Under the pieces are notes generated by a model. It worked only from the letters and a program-made list of their open reading frames with translations. It searched no databases and was not told the origin of the DNA. A stretch of 64,000 nt of DNA from JBGTFE01 sp036403235 (GTDB taxonomy: Bacteria; Acidobacteriota; Blastocatellia; Pyrinomonadales; Pyrinomonadaceae): positions 1 to 64,000 of the forward strand of contig DASWRI010000035.1 of NCBI GenBank assembly GCA_036403235.1, read 5' to 3'. Below, one piece after another: positions 46,821-55,411 of this stretch (its first letter is position 1; each line of letters opens with the position of its first letter). A program made the translations under genes and the position numbers.

Positions 46821-47873
46821 ATGAATATAAATTCAAACAATTTAAAGCGCATTAACCGGCAAATGCCTTTATTGCTGCAAACTGGAAATTGCGTTCGCTG
46901 TCCTATTTTCAAGGATGGCCGCTGCGAAGGCGCGATAACTCTGGAATCATTCGTTATGCAAGAGGATTCGGTTATCGGCTGCCGCGATCCCGAACGTATC
47001 GACGTTTTTTATAAGGATGTAAAAAGAACGCGGCGAGCTTTACCGCCACCTAATCTGAATAGCCGACTTTTATTGCCGCCATTTATTCCAGTATTGACTT
47101 CAGGCATGCCTCCGGACTTAAAACTCGATTCAAAACTTCTTTACGGCGTTTCTTTCAGCACGATTCTTAATACTAATGGCACCTTAAGATATAAAACGCC
47201 GGAAAGCTTGCGACATGCGCTAAGACTTCCGCCCGACGGCCGACTGGCGCTTTTCTGTACCGTCGACGATGCGAGAATTGAATATTTTTGGAAAATATCG
47301 GAATCGAAAAAACTCTGGCAACGAATAGCCGCGCTGCGTTTCGAATTTGTAACGAGCGCTACTTTTTCCGTTTATAGTAAACATCCGCGCAGCGATCAAA
47401 TTATTAACCAGGCCAAAAACTTTTTAACGCTCGACGATATATCCGCCTTAGAGGTTCCGGCAATTCCTTTTATATTCTTTTATTCGGAAAGCGAACTGGA
47501 TTACTTAAATTTACTCAATGAATTAAACCGCAGGCCGGATATATCCAAGGTGGCAGTTTTGGCGCAGCTGCGTCGTTCCAAGCACGGATTTGAATCGCTG
47601 CTTGAATATATGCACGCTATAAGCGCTGATATCAAAAGGAAAATAGAATTTGTGGTAATGGGAGTGGCCGAGGCGACAAGAATAAAACAAATCTTATCGG
47701 AATTTCCAGACTCGACAATCGTAAGTAGTCAGCCGGTATTTAAAGGGAATAAAGGCGGCGAGATGACTTTAAAGAACTTAAAACATGTGGAAAACGAGGA
47801 TATGAGCAGAGCCGAACTTATCGAAAATAATATCAGAGCCTATATTGGTTTTTGCAACGCGTGCATGCCATAA
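46821..47873 (+). CDS. Hypothetical protein with N-terminal Cys cluster, DUF4417-like
   Basis: 350 aa. The N-terminus has a cysteine cluster CVRCPIFKDGRCEG plus a further Cys in VIGCRDP (residues about 24-54), which could bind zinc or an iron-sulphur centre. The rest alternates hydrophobic strands and helices (GRLALFCTVDDARIEYFW, KVAVLAQLRRSKHGFESLL, KIEFVVMGVAEATRIKQIL) in a way that fits a TIM-barrel; it reminds me of DUF4417-type proteins, but I am not sure. It lies just before SPARTA; whether it belongs to it cannot be told. Confidence 0.5.
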   Translation: MNINSNNLKRINRQMPLLLQTGNCVRCPIFKDGRCEGAITLESFVMQEDSVIGCRDPERIDVFYKDVKRTRRALPPPNLNSRLLLPPFIPVLTSGMPPDLKLDSKLLYGVSFSTILNTNGTLRYKTPESLRHALRLPPDGRLALFCTVDDARIEYFWKISESKKLWQRIAALRFEFVTSATFSVYSKHPRSDQIINQAKNFLTLDDISALEVPAIPFIFFYSESELDYLNLLNELNRRPDISKVAVLAQLRRSKHGFESLLEYMHAISADIKRKIEFVVMGVAEATRIKQILSEFPDSTIVSSQPVFKGNKGGEMTLKNLKHVENEDMSRAELIENNIRAYIGFCNACMP

Positions 47874-48098
47874 GAAATTATATGAATATTTTTGAAAATT
47901 AAAACAAACGCTCTGCTGCGCCAAGTCTAAGGGGTTAACTTTTATCTCAGCGGTAGAATTCATTAAATTGATTAAAATTGTAAAGATAACCCATAGATTT
48001 TTTTGAAACGTTGAAGATATTTAATTTGTGTTTCAACCAAAACACAACGATTCTGCGATAAGATAAACTAGATATACTTTATAAAATAGTTAGCAAAT

Positions 48099-49523
48099 AT
48101 GATTATTGATTCACCTGATCGAGAAGTCCTTTTTGTAAGCCATGCTTATCCCGAAAATAATGAATTCGCTTTATGGATAGCATTGAAGTTAGCAACAGCC
48201 GGTTACCCTGTTTGGTGCGACTTGACCCATTTGTTGGGTGGGGAAGATTTCTGGAAAGATGTTGAAAAAATTATTCGCCACAAAGCGGTAAAGGTTTTGT
48301 ATGTGTTATCTCGTGTTTCGAACGAAAAAGAAGGAACTTTGCAGGAGGTGGCCGTTGCAAAAGAGGTAGCTAAAAAGCACGGTCTTAAAGATTTTATAAT
48401 TCCGTTGTTAGTTGATGATTTACCGCGCAGCGAAATAAATATTGAACTGAAGAGGATTAATTCAATTTCATTTTATGAAAGCTGGGCGGTCGGGCTGCAG
48501 ACTTTGATTGAAAAATTAGAACAAGCCGGCGTTTCGAAAAAGGCTAATTATTCCATTGAATCGGTTAGCCAATGGTGGAAAATAAATTACAGTGCTAATA
48601 AGGGAGTAAAAGAGGAACCGCAAAACTGTTATTCGAATTGGTTTGAAATAGACGGCTATCCCAATAAACTGTATTACCACGTTCTCAAACCAGGCTATAA
48701 AGCCCGGTTTCAACCTAATGAATCGGGCTTTATTTACCCTTACCGGGAACATGCCAGGGGGATTCTCACTTTTGCCGAAGCTCCTACGGATTTTCCTGAC
48801 GGCGATGAATTGTTTGGAGATAGATTCACTTTCTATGTAGATAACCTTTTCCAAAATCGCCATAAAAAAGATTTTATAGACGATCGTTTAGCACGCGATG
48901 TAATCACCGATTTATTAAGACAAGCTTGGGAGAATTTGTTTATTCAGCGCGGGCTTGCTACTTACGAATTAGCGAACAAAAGCAAATCATGTTACTTCAA
49001 ACTCAATCAACTTCCTGATGACAAAATACATTTTGTCGGTATCAATAATAAAAAAACCTGGCGAAGCATTATTGGGTACAAAACGGTAGGAGCGAAAAAG
49101 CGTTTTTGGCATTTTGGAATTAGTGCCAGACCATATTTGCGCTCAACGAAATATTTCGCTGTTAGCCCGCATGTTCTTTTTTCGGAAGAAGGAACTGATA
49201 TCTGGAAAGATAAGGGTAGGCTCCATAAAGCTAAAATGAGCCAATGTAAAAATTGGTGGAATGCTCAATGGCGCGATCGTATTTTAGCGGTAATGGATTT
49301 CTTAGCCGGCGACAAAAACGAAATCTCTCTGGCACTCAGTTCAGATGACAAGTTGAACGTAATAGTCGATAAACACCCGATTTTATTTACCAGCCCGGTT
49401 TCATTCCCAGATCCGGAAATAAATACAAAATCCGACGATCCTAATTCAGAAGACGACTTACCCGAAGAATTTATTGGCGACAACGATTCCGAGGAAGACG
49501 AAGATATGGAGGAAAATTATTAA
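48099..49523 (+). CDS. TIR-APAZ protein of a SPARTA system
   Basis: 474 aa. The TIR domain covers residues about 5-145 (VLFVSHAYPENNEFALWIAL, GGEDFWKDVEKIIRHKAVKVLYVLS); the Glu in GEDFWKDVEKII is the probable NADase residue. The rest fits the APAZ domain (about residues 165-440) that binds the Argonaute partner, and the C-terminal tail is strongly acidic. The stop overlaps the start of the short Argonaute gene (TAATG). In SPARTA, guide-directed target recognition by the complex makes the TIR domain oligomerise and destroy NAD+, killing the invaded cell. Length and order match known pairs (about 450 aa TIR-APAZ, about 507 aa Ago). Confidence 0.9.
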   Translation: MIIDSPDREVLFVSHAYPENNEFALWIALKLATAGYPVWCDLTHLLGGEDFWKDVEKIIRHKAVKVLYVLSRVSNEKEGTLQEVAVAKEVAKKHGLKDFIIPLLVDDLPRSEINIELKRINSISFYESWAVGLQTLIEKLEQAGVSKKANYSIESVSQWWKINYSANKGVKEEPQNCYSNWFEIDGYPNKLYYHVLKPGYKARFQPNESGFIYPYREHARGILTFAEAPTDFPDGDELFGDRFTFYVDNLFQNRHKKDFIDDRLARDVITDLLRQAWENLFIQRGLATYELANKSKSCYFKLNQLPDDKIHFVGINNKKTWRSIIGYKTVGAKKRFWHFGISARPYLRSTKYFAVSPHVLFSEEGTDIWKDKGRLHKAKMSQCKNWWNAQWRDRILAVMDFLAGDKNEISLALSSDDKLNVIVDKHPILFTSPVSFPDPEINTKSDDPNSEDDLPEEFIGDNDSEEDEDMEENY

Positions 49524-51052
49524 TGCCGGAATTAATTAAGCTGGACGAACCTACTCTTCTGTTCGGACACAACCAAGCGATAGAAGATCCGCGCGATGGA
49601 TTAATGTTATTTAATCCTCTTGATGAAGGAGGGACATACGGCGTTAGAGCCGGCATTATCGGAACGGCCGACGGAATCGAGCGCTATAAAAGATGGGTTG
49701 AAAGGATTCAGAAACCCATTTTTGAAATTAATGACAAGACAAATCTTATAAAAGAACACCGTCCTCTATTTCCCGGTTTCGAAGCGGCATTCGGCATTCC
49801 CTGGAAACCTAAGCCGGTTTTGCAAATAGTTCTTAAACCGGAAGAAATAGACAATACGGTTTATTTAAAAGACCAGCATCAAAGAGTTTTTCGAACCGTC
49901 GACTTATTCGCGAAAAAAATCATAAAGGCTGAAGACGAAGAAGATGTGAAAGTGGATATCTGGTTTGTTGTTATTCCGGAAAGAATTTATAAGTACTGCC
50001 GTCCGAATTCCGATGTCGAAGTTGCATTTCGAATCGATTCGAATGAACCAATTAATGCAAAAAAGGCCAAGGAATTAAAACGCGCTCCTTCGCTTTTCGA
50101 TGAAGTAAATGAATTGATTACTCCATATCGCTACGAACTGAATTTTCACAATCAGCTGAAGGCAAGATTACTGGAAAAAAGGATTTTAACGCAAATTGTT
50201 CGTGAAACGACTCTTGCTCCTGAAGACTTCCTTCGGACTAACAGTACGCGCCCTATTCGTCCGATAGGGGATTTGTCGGCGCTTGTATGGCGTTTATGCA
50301 CAGGAGTTTTTTATAAAGTCGGCGGTCGCCCATGGAAGATAAACAATATTAGAGACGGCGTTTGTTATATTGGATTGGTTTTTAAGCAGGATAACAACGA
50401 CCCTGACCCCCGTAATGCTTGCTGCGCGGCGCAGATGTTTCTTGATTCGGGCGATGGAGTGGTTTTTAAGGGAAATGTAGGTCCCTGGTATATTCCCGGT
50501 AAAGGCGATTACCATTTATCTGCCGAAGCGGCAAAACATCTAGTCGGCAAAGCCGTAGAAACCTACCAGAATAATATGGGCAAGCCGCCCAAGGAATTAT
50601 TTCTACACGGGAAAGTGAGATTTAATGATGAGGAATGGCAAGGATTTCTTTCGGCGATCGATACAAAAACGACTAATCTAGTCGGAGTCAGAATTCATGA
50701 CGAGAACAACTTTAAGCTGTATCGCCCGGGAACCCGCCCTATTTTAAGAGGGATGGCTTATATTAAAAATTATCGCACGGCTTATCTTTGGACGAAAGGT
50801 TTTATTCCGAGACTACAAACGTATCCGGGAAGATCCGTTCCCAAACCTTTATTTATTGATGTATGCCGGGGTGAAGCAAATATCAGAACAGTTCTAAACG
50901 ATATAATGGCGCTTACCAAATTAAACTACAACACTTGCCTTTTAGCGGATGGAAACCCGGTAACGCTGAAGTTTGCCGACGCTGTAGGAGAAATACTAAC
51001 TGCGGGACCAATTGAAGATGTCCCGCCGCTCCCTTTTAAGCATTACATATAA
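49523..51052 (+). CDS. Short prokaryotic Argonaute (MID-PIWI) of a SPARTA system
   Basis: 509 aa. No PAZ or N domain; the protein is only MID plus PIWI, as in short pAgos. PIWI signatures include DLSALVWRLCTGVFYKVGGRPWKI (about residues 252-275), VCYIGLVFKQ, FLHGKVRFNDEEWQGF and AYLWTKGFIPRLQTYPGR. The catalytic tetrad of slicing Argonautes is not evident, as expected for short pAgos, which rely on the TIR partner. It is directly coupled to the TIR-APAZ gene. It should bind a guide (RNA in studied SPARTA systems) and sense complementary plasmid or phage DNA. Confidence 0.92.
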   Translation: MPELIKLDEPTLLFGHNQAIEDPRDGLMLFNPLDEGGTYGVRAGIIGTADGIERYKRWVERIQKPIFEINDKTNLIKEHRPLFPGFEAAFGIPWKPKPVLQIVLKPEEIDNTVYLKDQHQRVFRTVDLFAKKIIKAEDEEDVKVDIWFVVIPERIYKYCRPNSDVEVAFRIDSNEPINAKKAKELKRAPSLFDEVNELITPYRYELNFHNQLKARLLEKRILTQIVRETTLAPEDFLRTNSTRPIRPIGDLSALVWRLCTGVFYKVGGRPWKINNIRDGVCYIGLVFKQDNNDPDPRNACCAAQMFLDSGDGVVFKGNVGPWYIPGKGDYHLSAEAAKHLVGKAVETYQNNMGKPPKELFLHGKVRFNDEEWQGFLSAIDTKTTNLVGVRIHDENNFKLYRPGTRPILRGMAYIKNYRTAYLWTKGFIPRLQTYPGRSVPKPLFIDVCRGEANIRTVLNDIMALTKLNYNTCLLADGNPVTLKFADAVGEILTAGPIEDVPPLPFKHYI

Positions 51053-51066
51053 ATTTATCTGATTGA

Positions 51067-51480
51067 ATGATTATGGAAAGGAAAGTAAAGCATTTGGAAC
51101 TAATTCAGTCCGTTATAAATCGCATGGCTAATAATTCGTTTTATATCAAAGGCTGGTGCGTAACGATCGTGGCCGCAATCCTTGGTTTAATAAGTAAGGA
51201 CATAAATAAAAGGCTATTTGCGGTCGTTTATTTTCCGATTCTTATGTTCTGGATTCTCGATTCCTTCTTTCTGCACCAGGAAAAGTTGTTTCGCACACTT
51301 TACGATTCGGTAAGAATTCTTGATGAGGATAAAATAGATTTTTCAATGACTCCGAGCCAAACTGACCGAGAAAACAACAAATGGATTGATAATTTCTTTT
51401 CAAGCACATTGCTGCTTTTTTACGGGATTATGGCGCTGGTTACCTGTGTGGCCATCGCGATATTACATGATTGGATTTAG
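51067..51480 (+). CDS. Small multi-helix membrane protein
   Basis: 137 aa with three membrane helices (about residues 27-42, 50-68 and 110-135). The opening HLELIQSVINRMANNSFYIKGWCVTIVAAI is recognisable as a recurring type of small membrane protein found near bacterial TIR and other conflict genes (from memory; family name unknown to me). It starts 14 bp after the Argonaute gene, so it is probably co-transcribed with SPARTA but more likely belongs with the two genes that follow. Confidence 0.6.
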   Translation: MIMERKVKHLELIQSVINRMANNSFYIKGWCVTIVAAILGLISKDINKRLFAVVYFPILMFWILDSFFLHQEKLFRTLYDSVRILDEDKIDFSMTPSQTDRENNKWIDNFFSSTLLLFYGIMALVTCVAIAILHDWI

Positions 51481-51516
51481 GTATTTAATTGAAGAAAAAT
51501 TATTCAGGCAATTTTT

Positions 51517-52104
51517 ATGGGAAGCATTTTACTTTTTAACAATTACGATTTATCGGCATTACTTGAAAACCAAAAGCAGCAAATTGCCAAAGCGGTTTCG
51601 GAAGTATCTTCTCAACAACTTACTGCGGTCGATCAGGAAGAACTCGTTTCAGAGTTAAAAAGAAAGCTCCAAATAGCTCCCCTTGTTTTAATGGAAGACG
51701 AGATAAGCGTCGACCAAACGGAAACGAAAGTGGATGTAAGAAATGATCCTACGCGCTACATTAGAGACCGAAGCCGTCCGGTTTATATGGACGGTATAAA
51801 GGTTATTTATTACGTTCCGTTTAGCGGCGAGGCGGAACTCTTAAAGTGCAGTCCTAGTCAATTCAATCACAATCCCCCGCGCGCTACGAGTATCGAGAAA
51901 AACGAACTGGTTTTTGAGTATAACGTGGTTGGCAGGGATATCGCTCAAACGAAAACGGCGTTTGAGCGAACTTTAGGCGATTTAAGACAGTGGGTAGGAT
52001 GGGTGAACACGCAAATCGAACAGTATAACTCAGAAATTGAAGTGCCCGTTCGTTCACAAATCGCCGCCCGTAAACAGATTCTGGAATCCGGATGGCACAA
52101 ATAA
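51517..52104 (+). CDS. Hypothetical partner protein, translationally coupled to the TIR gene
   Basis: 195 aa. Residues about 100-195 (the stretch starting PFSGEAELL and ending VPVRSQIAARKQIL) resemble the N-terminal half of a longer protein type that I recall from defence islands, in which a similar domain is followed by a linker and an effector such as a nuclease. Here the gene stops at 52104, and the next gene begins inside its last codons (ATG at 52092), continuing with a linker-like segment and a TIR domain. It may be one half of a split protein. The function is unknown. Confidence 0.55.
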   Translation: MGSILLFNNYDLSALLENQKQQIAKAVSEVSSQQLTAVDQEELVSELKRKLQIAPLVLMEDEISVDQTETKVDVRNDPTRYIRDRSRPVYMDGIKVIYYVPFSGEAELLKCSPSQFNHNPPRATSIEKNELVFEYNVVGRDIAQTKTAFERTLGDLRQWVGWVNTQIEQYNSEIEVPVRSQIAARKQILESGWHK

Positions 52105-53087
52105 CAGAATTAGGTTTCAAGATTCGCCCAAAACAGGAGCCTGTTGAAAAAAAGGTGCGCCCAATTGTTACAAGGAGCCAGTCCGTAACCTCCTCTCCGA
52201 GGACAAAAACCATTCGTGAAAAAGTTAGTAAGGAAAAAACCGTCACAGCGTTCGTTGAAAATAGCGAAGAATATGATGTAGCGCTTTCCTTTGCCGGAGA
52301 AGACCGACCGTATGTAGAAACCGTCGCGCAATTACTTCGTGACAAGGAAATTAAGGTATTCTACGACAATTTTAATAAGGTAACTTTATGGGGCAGAAAC
52401 CTTGTCGATCATTTGAGCAGAGTTTACGCTGAACGCTCGCGTTTTATCGTAATGTTCATTTCAAAACATTATGCCGAAAAAGACTGGACTAACCATGAGC
52501 GAAAGTTCGCGCAGGAACGAGCCTTCAAACTTCAGGAGGACTGTATCTTGCCGGCGCGGTTCGACGATACGAAAATTCCCGGTCTTCCCTCAACTATCGG
52601 TTATGTGAACTTGCAAAAAACGACACCAGAAGAGTTGGTAGAAATGATTGCCGCTAAAGTAAATGGAGTCTCTGAGGAAATTGTTCCGCAACGTTTTACA
52701 AAGCAGATTATTGAACAAAATAATGAAGAACCGGAAGAAGATAGCGAAGAAGAAGATGACGAATATTCTAATATTTTATATTCCGAAACTGAGACTATTA
52801 AACCAGAAATGCATCAATATTTTACTTGTGTTTTAGAGGAGAATGAAACCATTGAATATGAAGTCGAAAGCAAACATCCTGTCGATATATTGGTTTTGGA
52901 TAATGAGGATTATGAAGTTTGGAATGAGGAGGGCGAAATTGATACCTATTACGAACACTTTGAAGATCGCCTAAATTTGCAAAAGTCATTTACTGCTCCT
53001 AAGGATGGAGACTACATGATTGTTGTAGTAAATTATGGGGAAGCAAAAACAAAAACTCAAGTTGATATAACCCGCATAAATGAGTAA
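52092..53087 (+). CDS. TIR-domain protein with C-terminal acidic linker and beta-sandwich-like domain
   Basis: 331 aa. After a 55-residue linker, the TIR domain covers about residues 57-200: EYDVALSFAGEDRPYVETVAQLLRDKEIKVFYDNF, LWGRNLVDHLSRVYAERSRFIVMFISKHYAEKDWTNHERKFAQERA. This is a bacterial TIR likely to cleave NAD+ or make a signalling nucleotide. A strongly acidic segment (EEPEEDSEEEDDEY) separates it from a C-terminal beta-rich domain (YFTCVLEENETIEYEVE and FTAPKDGDYMIVVVNYGE), which resembles PPC or GOLD-like sandwich domains. It overlaps the partner gene by 13 bases. Thus the region has two independent TIR effectors, this one and SPARTA. Confidence 0.82.
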   Translation: MAQITELGFKIRPKQEPVEKKVRPIVTRSQSVTSSPRTKTIREKVSKEKTVTAFVENSEEYDVALSFAGEDRPYVETVAQLLRDKEIKVFYDNFNKVTLWGRNLVDHLSRVYAERSRFIVMFISKHYAEKDWTNHERKFAQERAFKLQEDCILPARFDDTKIPGLPSTIGYVNLQKTTPEELVEMIAAKVNGVSEEIVPQRFTKQIIEQNNEEPEEDSEEEDDEYSNILYSETETIKPEMHQYFTCVLEENETIEYEVESKHPVDILVLDNEDYEVWNEEGEIDTYYEHFEDRLNLQKSFTAPKDGDYMIVVVNYGEAKTKTQVDITRINE

Positions 53088-53307
53088 CGCCATTTTTTCC
53101 ACAGCCGACAAAATTTGTCTTGTAAGTGCCTTAATCTGTCATACCAGATATGACCTAATTTGTGTTGAGAAAAAATCTTTGATGACACTTCTGTTTTTAA
53201 ACAAAAGACATATCGGAAACTATCATTCTCTAAAAAAAGTATTCTAAATAAAGTAATTAAATAAAGTGCCGTATGCGTGTGGATAAGTCCTCGTATAAAT
53301 AGCAAAA

Positions 53308-53342
53308 TTGCCAATAGCGGCAACTTTTTCCCGCTATTTTTG
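53308..53342 (+). repeat. Island boundary motif, copy D
   Basis: TTGCCAATAGCGGCAA then CTTTTTCCCGCTATTTTTG, the copy nearest to A. It lies about 20 bp before the winged-helix gene at 53362, in the same orientation, and about 220 bp after the TIR gene. A further 8-bp hairpin (TTACGGTG/CACCGTAA) overlaps the start of that gene. Confidence 0.75.
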
Positions 53343-53361
53343 ATTTGAGTGAAATGTTACG

Positions 53362-53763
53362 GTGAAATCAGCCACCGTAATTTTTTATTCTCAAAATGAC
53401 TCTCAACAAAATCTTCAACTACCAGAAAACATTTCCCGGCGAAAAAAACAAAAAGCAGTTAACTTCCCAAAAGCCAACTGGTGGACACCGCTCTGGCGCG
53501 GTCTGCTAGTTGAACCGTCGGCTAAACACTACAAGGCAATGCGAAGCGCCATATGGCTTTATCTCTACTTGCTCGTTTTTGCCAATCGCTCAACAGGGAA
53601 ACTTTTTCGCAAGATTGCGACCATAGCTAACGATACGGGATTAAGTTCCCGCACCATAAGCCGCTGGCTAAAAAATTTGAAGTCTGGAGGGTATATTGAG
53701 ATTTATCAGACAGGGCGCTCTTTGCAAATCTCAATTACTAAGTGGAAACCAATTAAAAAATGA
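53362..53763 (+). CDS. Winged-helix/helix-turn-helix protein
   Basis: 133 aa, basic. The second half has an HTH pattern (ATIANDTGLSSRTISRWLKNLKSGGYIEIYQTGR, about residues 84-117) with a following wing, similar to replication-initiator or GntR-like DNA-binding domains. It may control the transfer or methyltransferase genes downstream; the methyltransferase gene follows after 9 bp. Confidence 0.75.
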   Translation: MKSATVIFYSQNDSQQNLQLPENISRRKKQKAVNFPKANWWTPLWRGLLVEPSAKHYKAMRSAIWLYLYLLVFANRSTGKLFRKIATIANDTGLSSRTISRWLKNLKSGGYIEIYQTGRSLQISITKWKPIKK

Positions 53764-53772
53764 TAAATCGAA

Positions 53773-54744
53773 ATGCCTCAGATAAAACAAAATCTTCAAA
53801 AGCCGATTGAGTTATTCATCAACAAAATCATTCGCGGCGACGCTCTAAAAGCACTTAAAAAATTTCCCGAAGGAAGCATTGACTGCATTGTTACTAGTCC
53901 GCCCTATTGGGCTTTGCGGGACTACGACGTGAAAGGTCAAATCGGGCTCGAAAGCACAATCGAAGAATATCTGGAAAAACTATTAGCTGTTTTTGCCGAA
54001 ATCCGCCGCGTCTTGAAACCGACTGGAACCTGCTGGATAAACTTCGGCGACACCTACGCCAACAAAACCAAAGGGGGGCACCGAAACAAATTGCAGAACA
54101 ATATGTATGATTCGCTCACCAGACGGGCGACTTTCCCGAAGCTCGAAACCAAACTTAACATCCCGCCGAAATCACTCTGCCAAATCCCTTCAAGCTTTGC
54201 TCTGAAAATGATTGAACAAGGCTGGATTTTAAGAAACGAAATCATCTGGCATAAGCCGAATGCGATGCCTCAGAGTATCAAAGACAGATTCTCGGTCGAT
54301 TTTGAAAAAATATTCTTTTTCGTCAAAGAGAGAAAATATTACTTTTGCCAGCAATTTGAACCGCTCAAAAATCCGGTGCGACTGGAAAGGAGACTGCTCG
54401 ACCCGAAAAAATCACATAAACGCACAAAAAGCTACTGGTTTTCCGCCCGTCCTGAAATATCTGAAAAACGAAGATTAAATATGCTAAAAACCGGCAGAAA
54501 TAAGCGATGCGTCTGGACAATCGGGACGACCAGTTTTCCGGGCAATCATTTTGCGGTTTATCCGCCGCGTCTGATAGAAACACCGATTAAAGCTGGTTGT
54601 CCGAAAGGCGGCATCGTCCTTGACCCATTTATCGGAAGTGGAACGACTGCCATTGTTGCCAAAGAGTTAGGAAGAAAGTTTATCGGGATCGAACTCAGTT
54701 CAAGCTATGTCAAAATGGCTCGGAACAGACTACGGCAGAACTAA
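53773..54744 (+). CDS. Solitary DNA methyltransferase (beta class, TSPPY)
   Basis: 323 aa. The catalytic motif IVTSPPYWALRDYD is at about residues 38-51 and the SAM-binding motif LDPFIGSGTT near residue 283, the order expected for beta-class amino-methyltransferases. The SPPY form is typical of N4-cytosine enzymes, though N6-adenine activity is possible. RGDALKALKKFPEGSIDC precedes it. No restriction gene lies beside it, so it is probably an orphan methylase that protects the island or regulates its genes. The target sequence is unknown. Confidence 0.9.
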   Translation: MPQIKQNLQKPIELFINKIIRGDALKALKKFPEGSIDCIVTSPPYWALRDYDVKGQIGLESTIEEYLEKLLAVFAEIRRVLKPTGTCWINFGDTYANKTKGGHRNKLQNNMYDSLTRRATFPKLETKLNIPPKSLCQIPSSFALKMIEQGWILRNEIIWHKPNAMPQSIKDRFSVDFEKIFFFVKERKYYFCQQFEPLKNPVRLERRLLDPKKSHKRTKSYWFSARPEISEKRRLNMLKTGRNKRCVWTIGTTSFPGNHFAVYPPRLIETPIKAGCPKGGIVLDPFIGSGTTAIVAKELGRKFIGIELSSSYVKMARNRLRQN

Positions 54745-54763
54745 TAAAAATCCAGTAAGGTGT

Positions 54764-55036
54764 TTATTTTAGCTGTTTATTAAACATTGATAATTCAATA
54801 TCATCATCAACCAGCATTTCCATCGTTACGCTTCCGAGACGAGCATATCGAAGAAGCACTATTAAGGAAGGTTCTCTAAGTCCTATTTCGTATCTCGAAA
54901 TATCAGATCTTCTCAATTTAACCATTTTGTCGGATAACTTTCCTGCTATCTCTGTTTGACTTAAATCCAATTTATTCCTAATAGCCAATAGCTTTTCAGC
55001 CAAATATGCAGGTTTTACTCGAATCGAACTTCCCAT
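54764..55036 (-). CDS. Small XRE-family regulator
   Basis: 90 aa. The HTH is clear: LAIRNKLDLSQTEIAGKLSDKMVKLRRSDISRYEIGLREPSL, residues about 17-58. It converges on the methyltransferase gene and is divergent from the YARHG gene, with 375 bp between; it probably represses itself and neighbours. Confidence 0.8.
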   Translation of the reverse strand: MGSSIRVKPAYLAEKLLAIRNKLDLSQTEIAGKLSDKMVKLRRSDISRYEIGLREPSLIVLLRYARLGSVTMEMLVDDDIELSMFNKQLK

Positions 55037-55411
55037 CAGAAATTGCCTCCTGAAAGAAAGTTTTGCCTGGACTTGACTCCCGGTTTATTACGAAGTAAAT
55101 TCTTGCTTATTGTAGTTCCGTTTGGAACTAACGAAGATGTTAAGAAATGTTGAGCCGGACAAAAGTTGAAGCCTTCGGCTCTCAGTATCACGAGTAAATA
55201 CTCGTTCCTCGCTGTTTGAGCGGTTTAACCATTAAAAATATCAAAGAAGATGCTTCTAAGATAACAAAAGACTGCTTTCTGCGTCATCTTGAGGCGGTGT
55301 TTCTTATCAATCAGATTTACTTGGTGAGGTATTTGGTAACCTCGGGCAATCTCCAACAGGAAGAAATCGGAATTTACTAAAAAAGAATTACGTTTTAACC
55401 GAGAGGTAATT
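55037..55411. other. Divergent intergenic region
   Basis: 375 bp between the XRE regulator and the YARHG gene. A small hairpin CGAGTAAATACTCG lies near 55190. On the plus strand a frame stays open from about 55195 to a TAA near 55380 without an ATG; its product would end NLQQEEIGIY. It could be a gene remnant, or chance. The ATG at 55412 is preceded by GAGAGG. Confidence 0.4.

Noticed and set aside
36149..53342. Reading the island motif copies as plain intrinsic terminators
   Set aside because: The stem has only 5 bp and several copies do not follow a gene in the right orientation.
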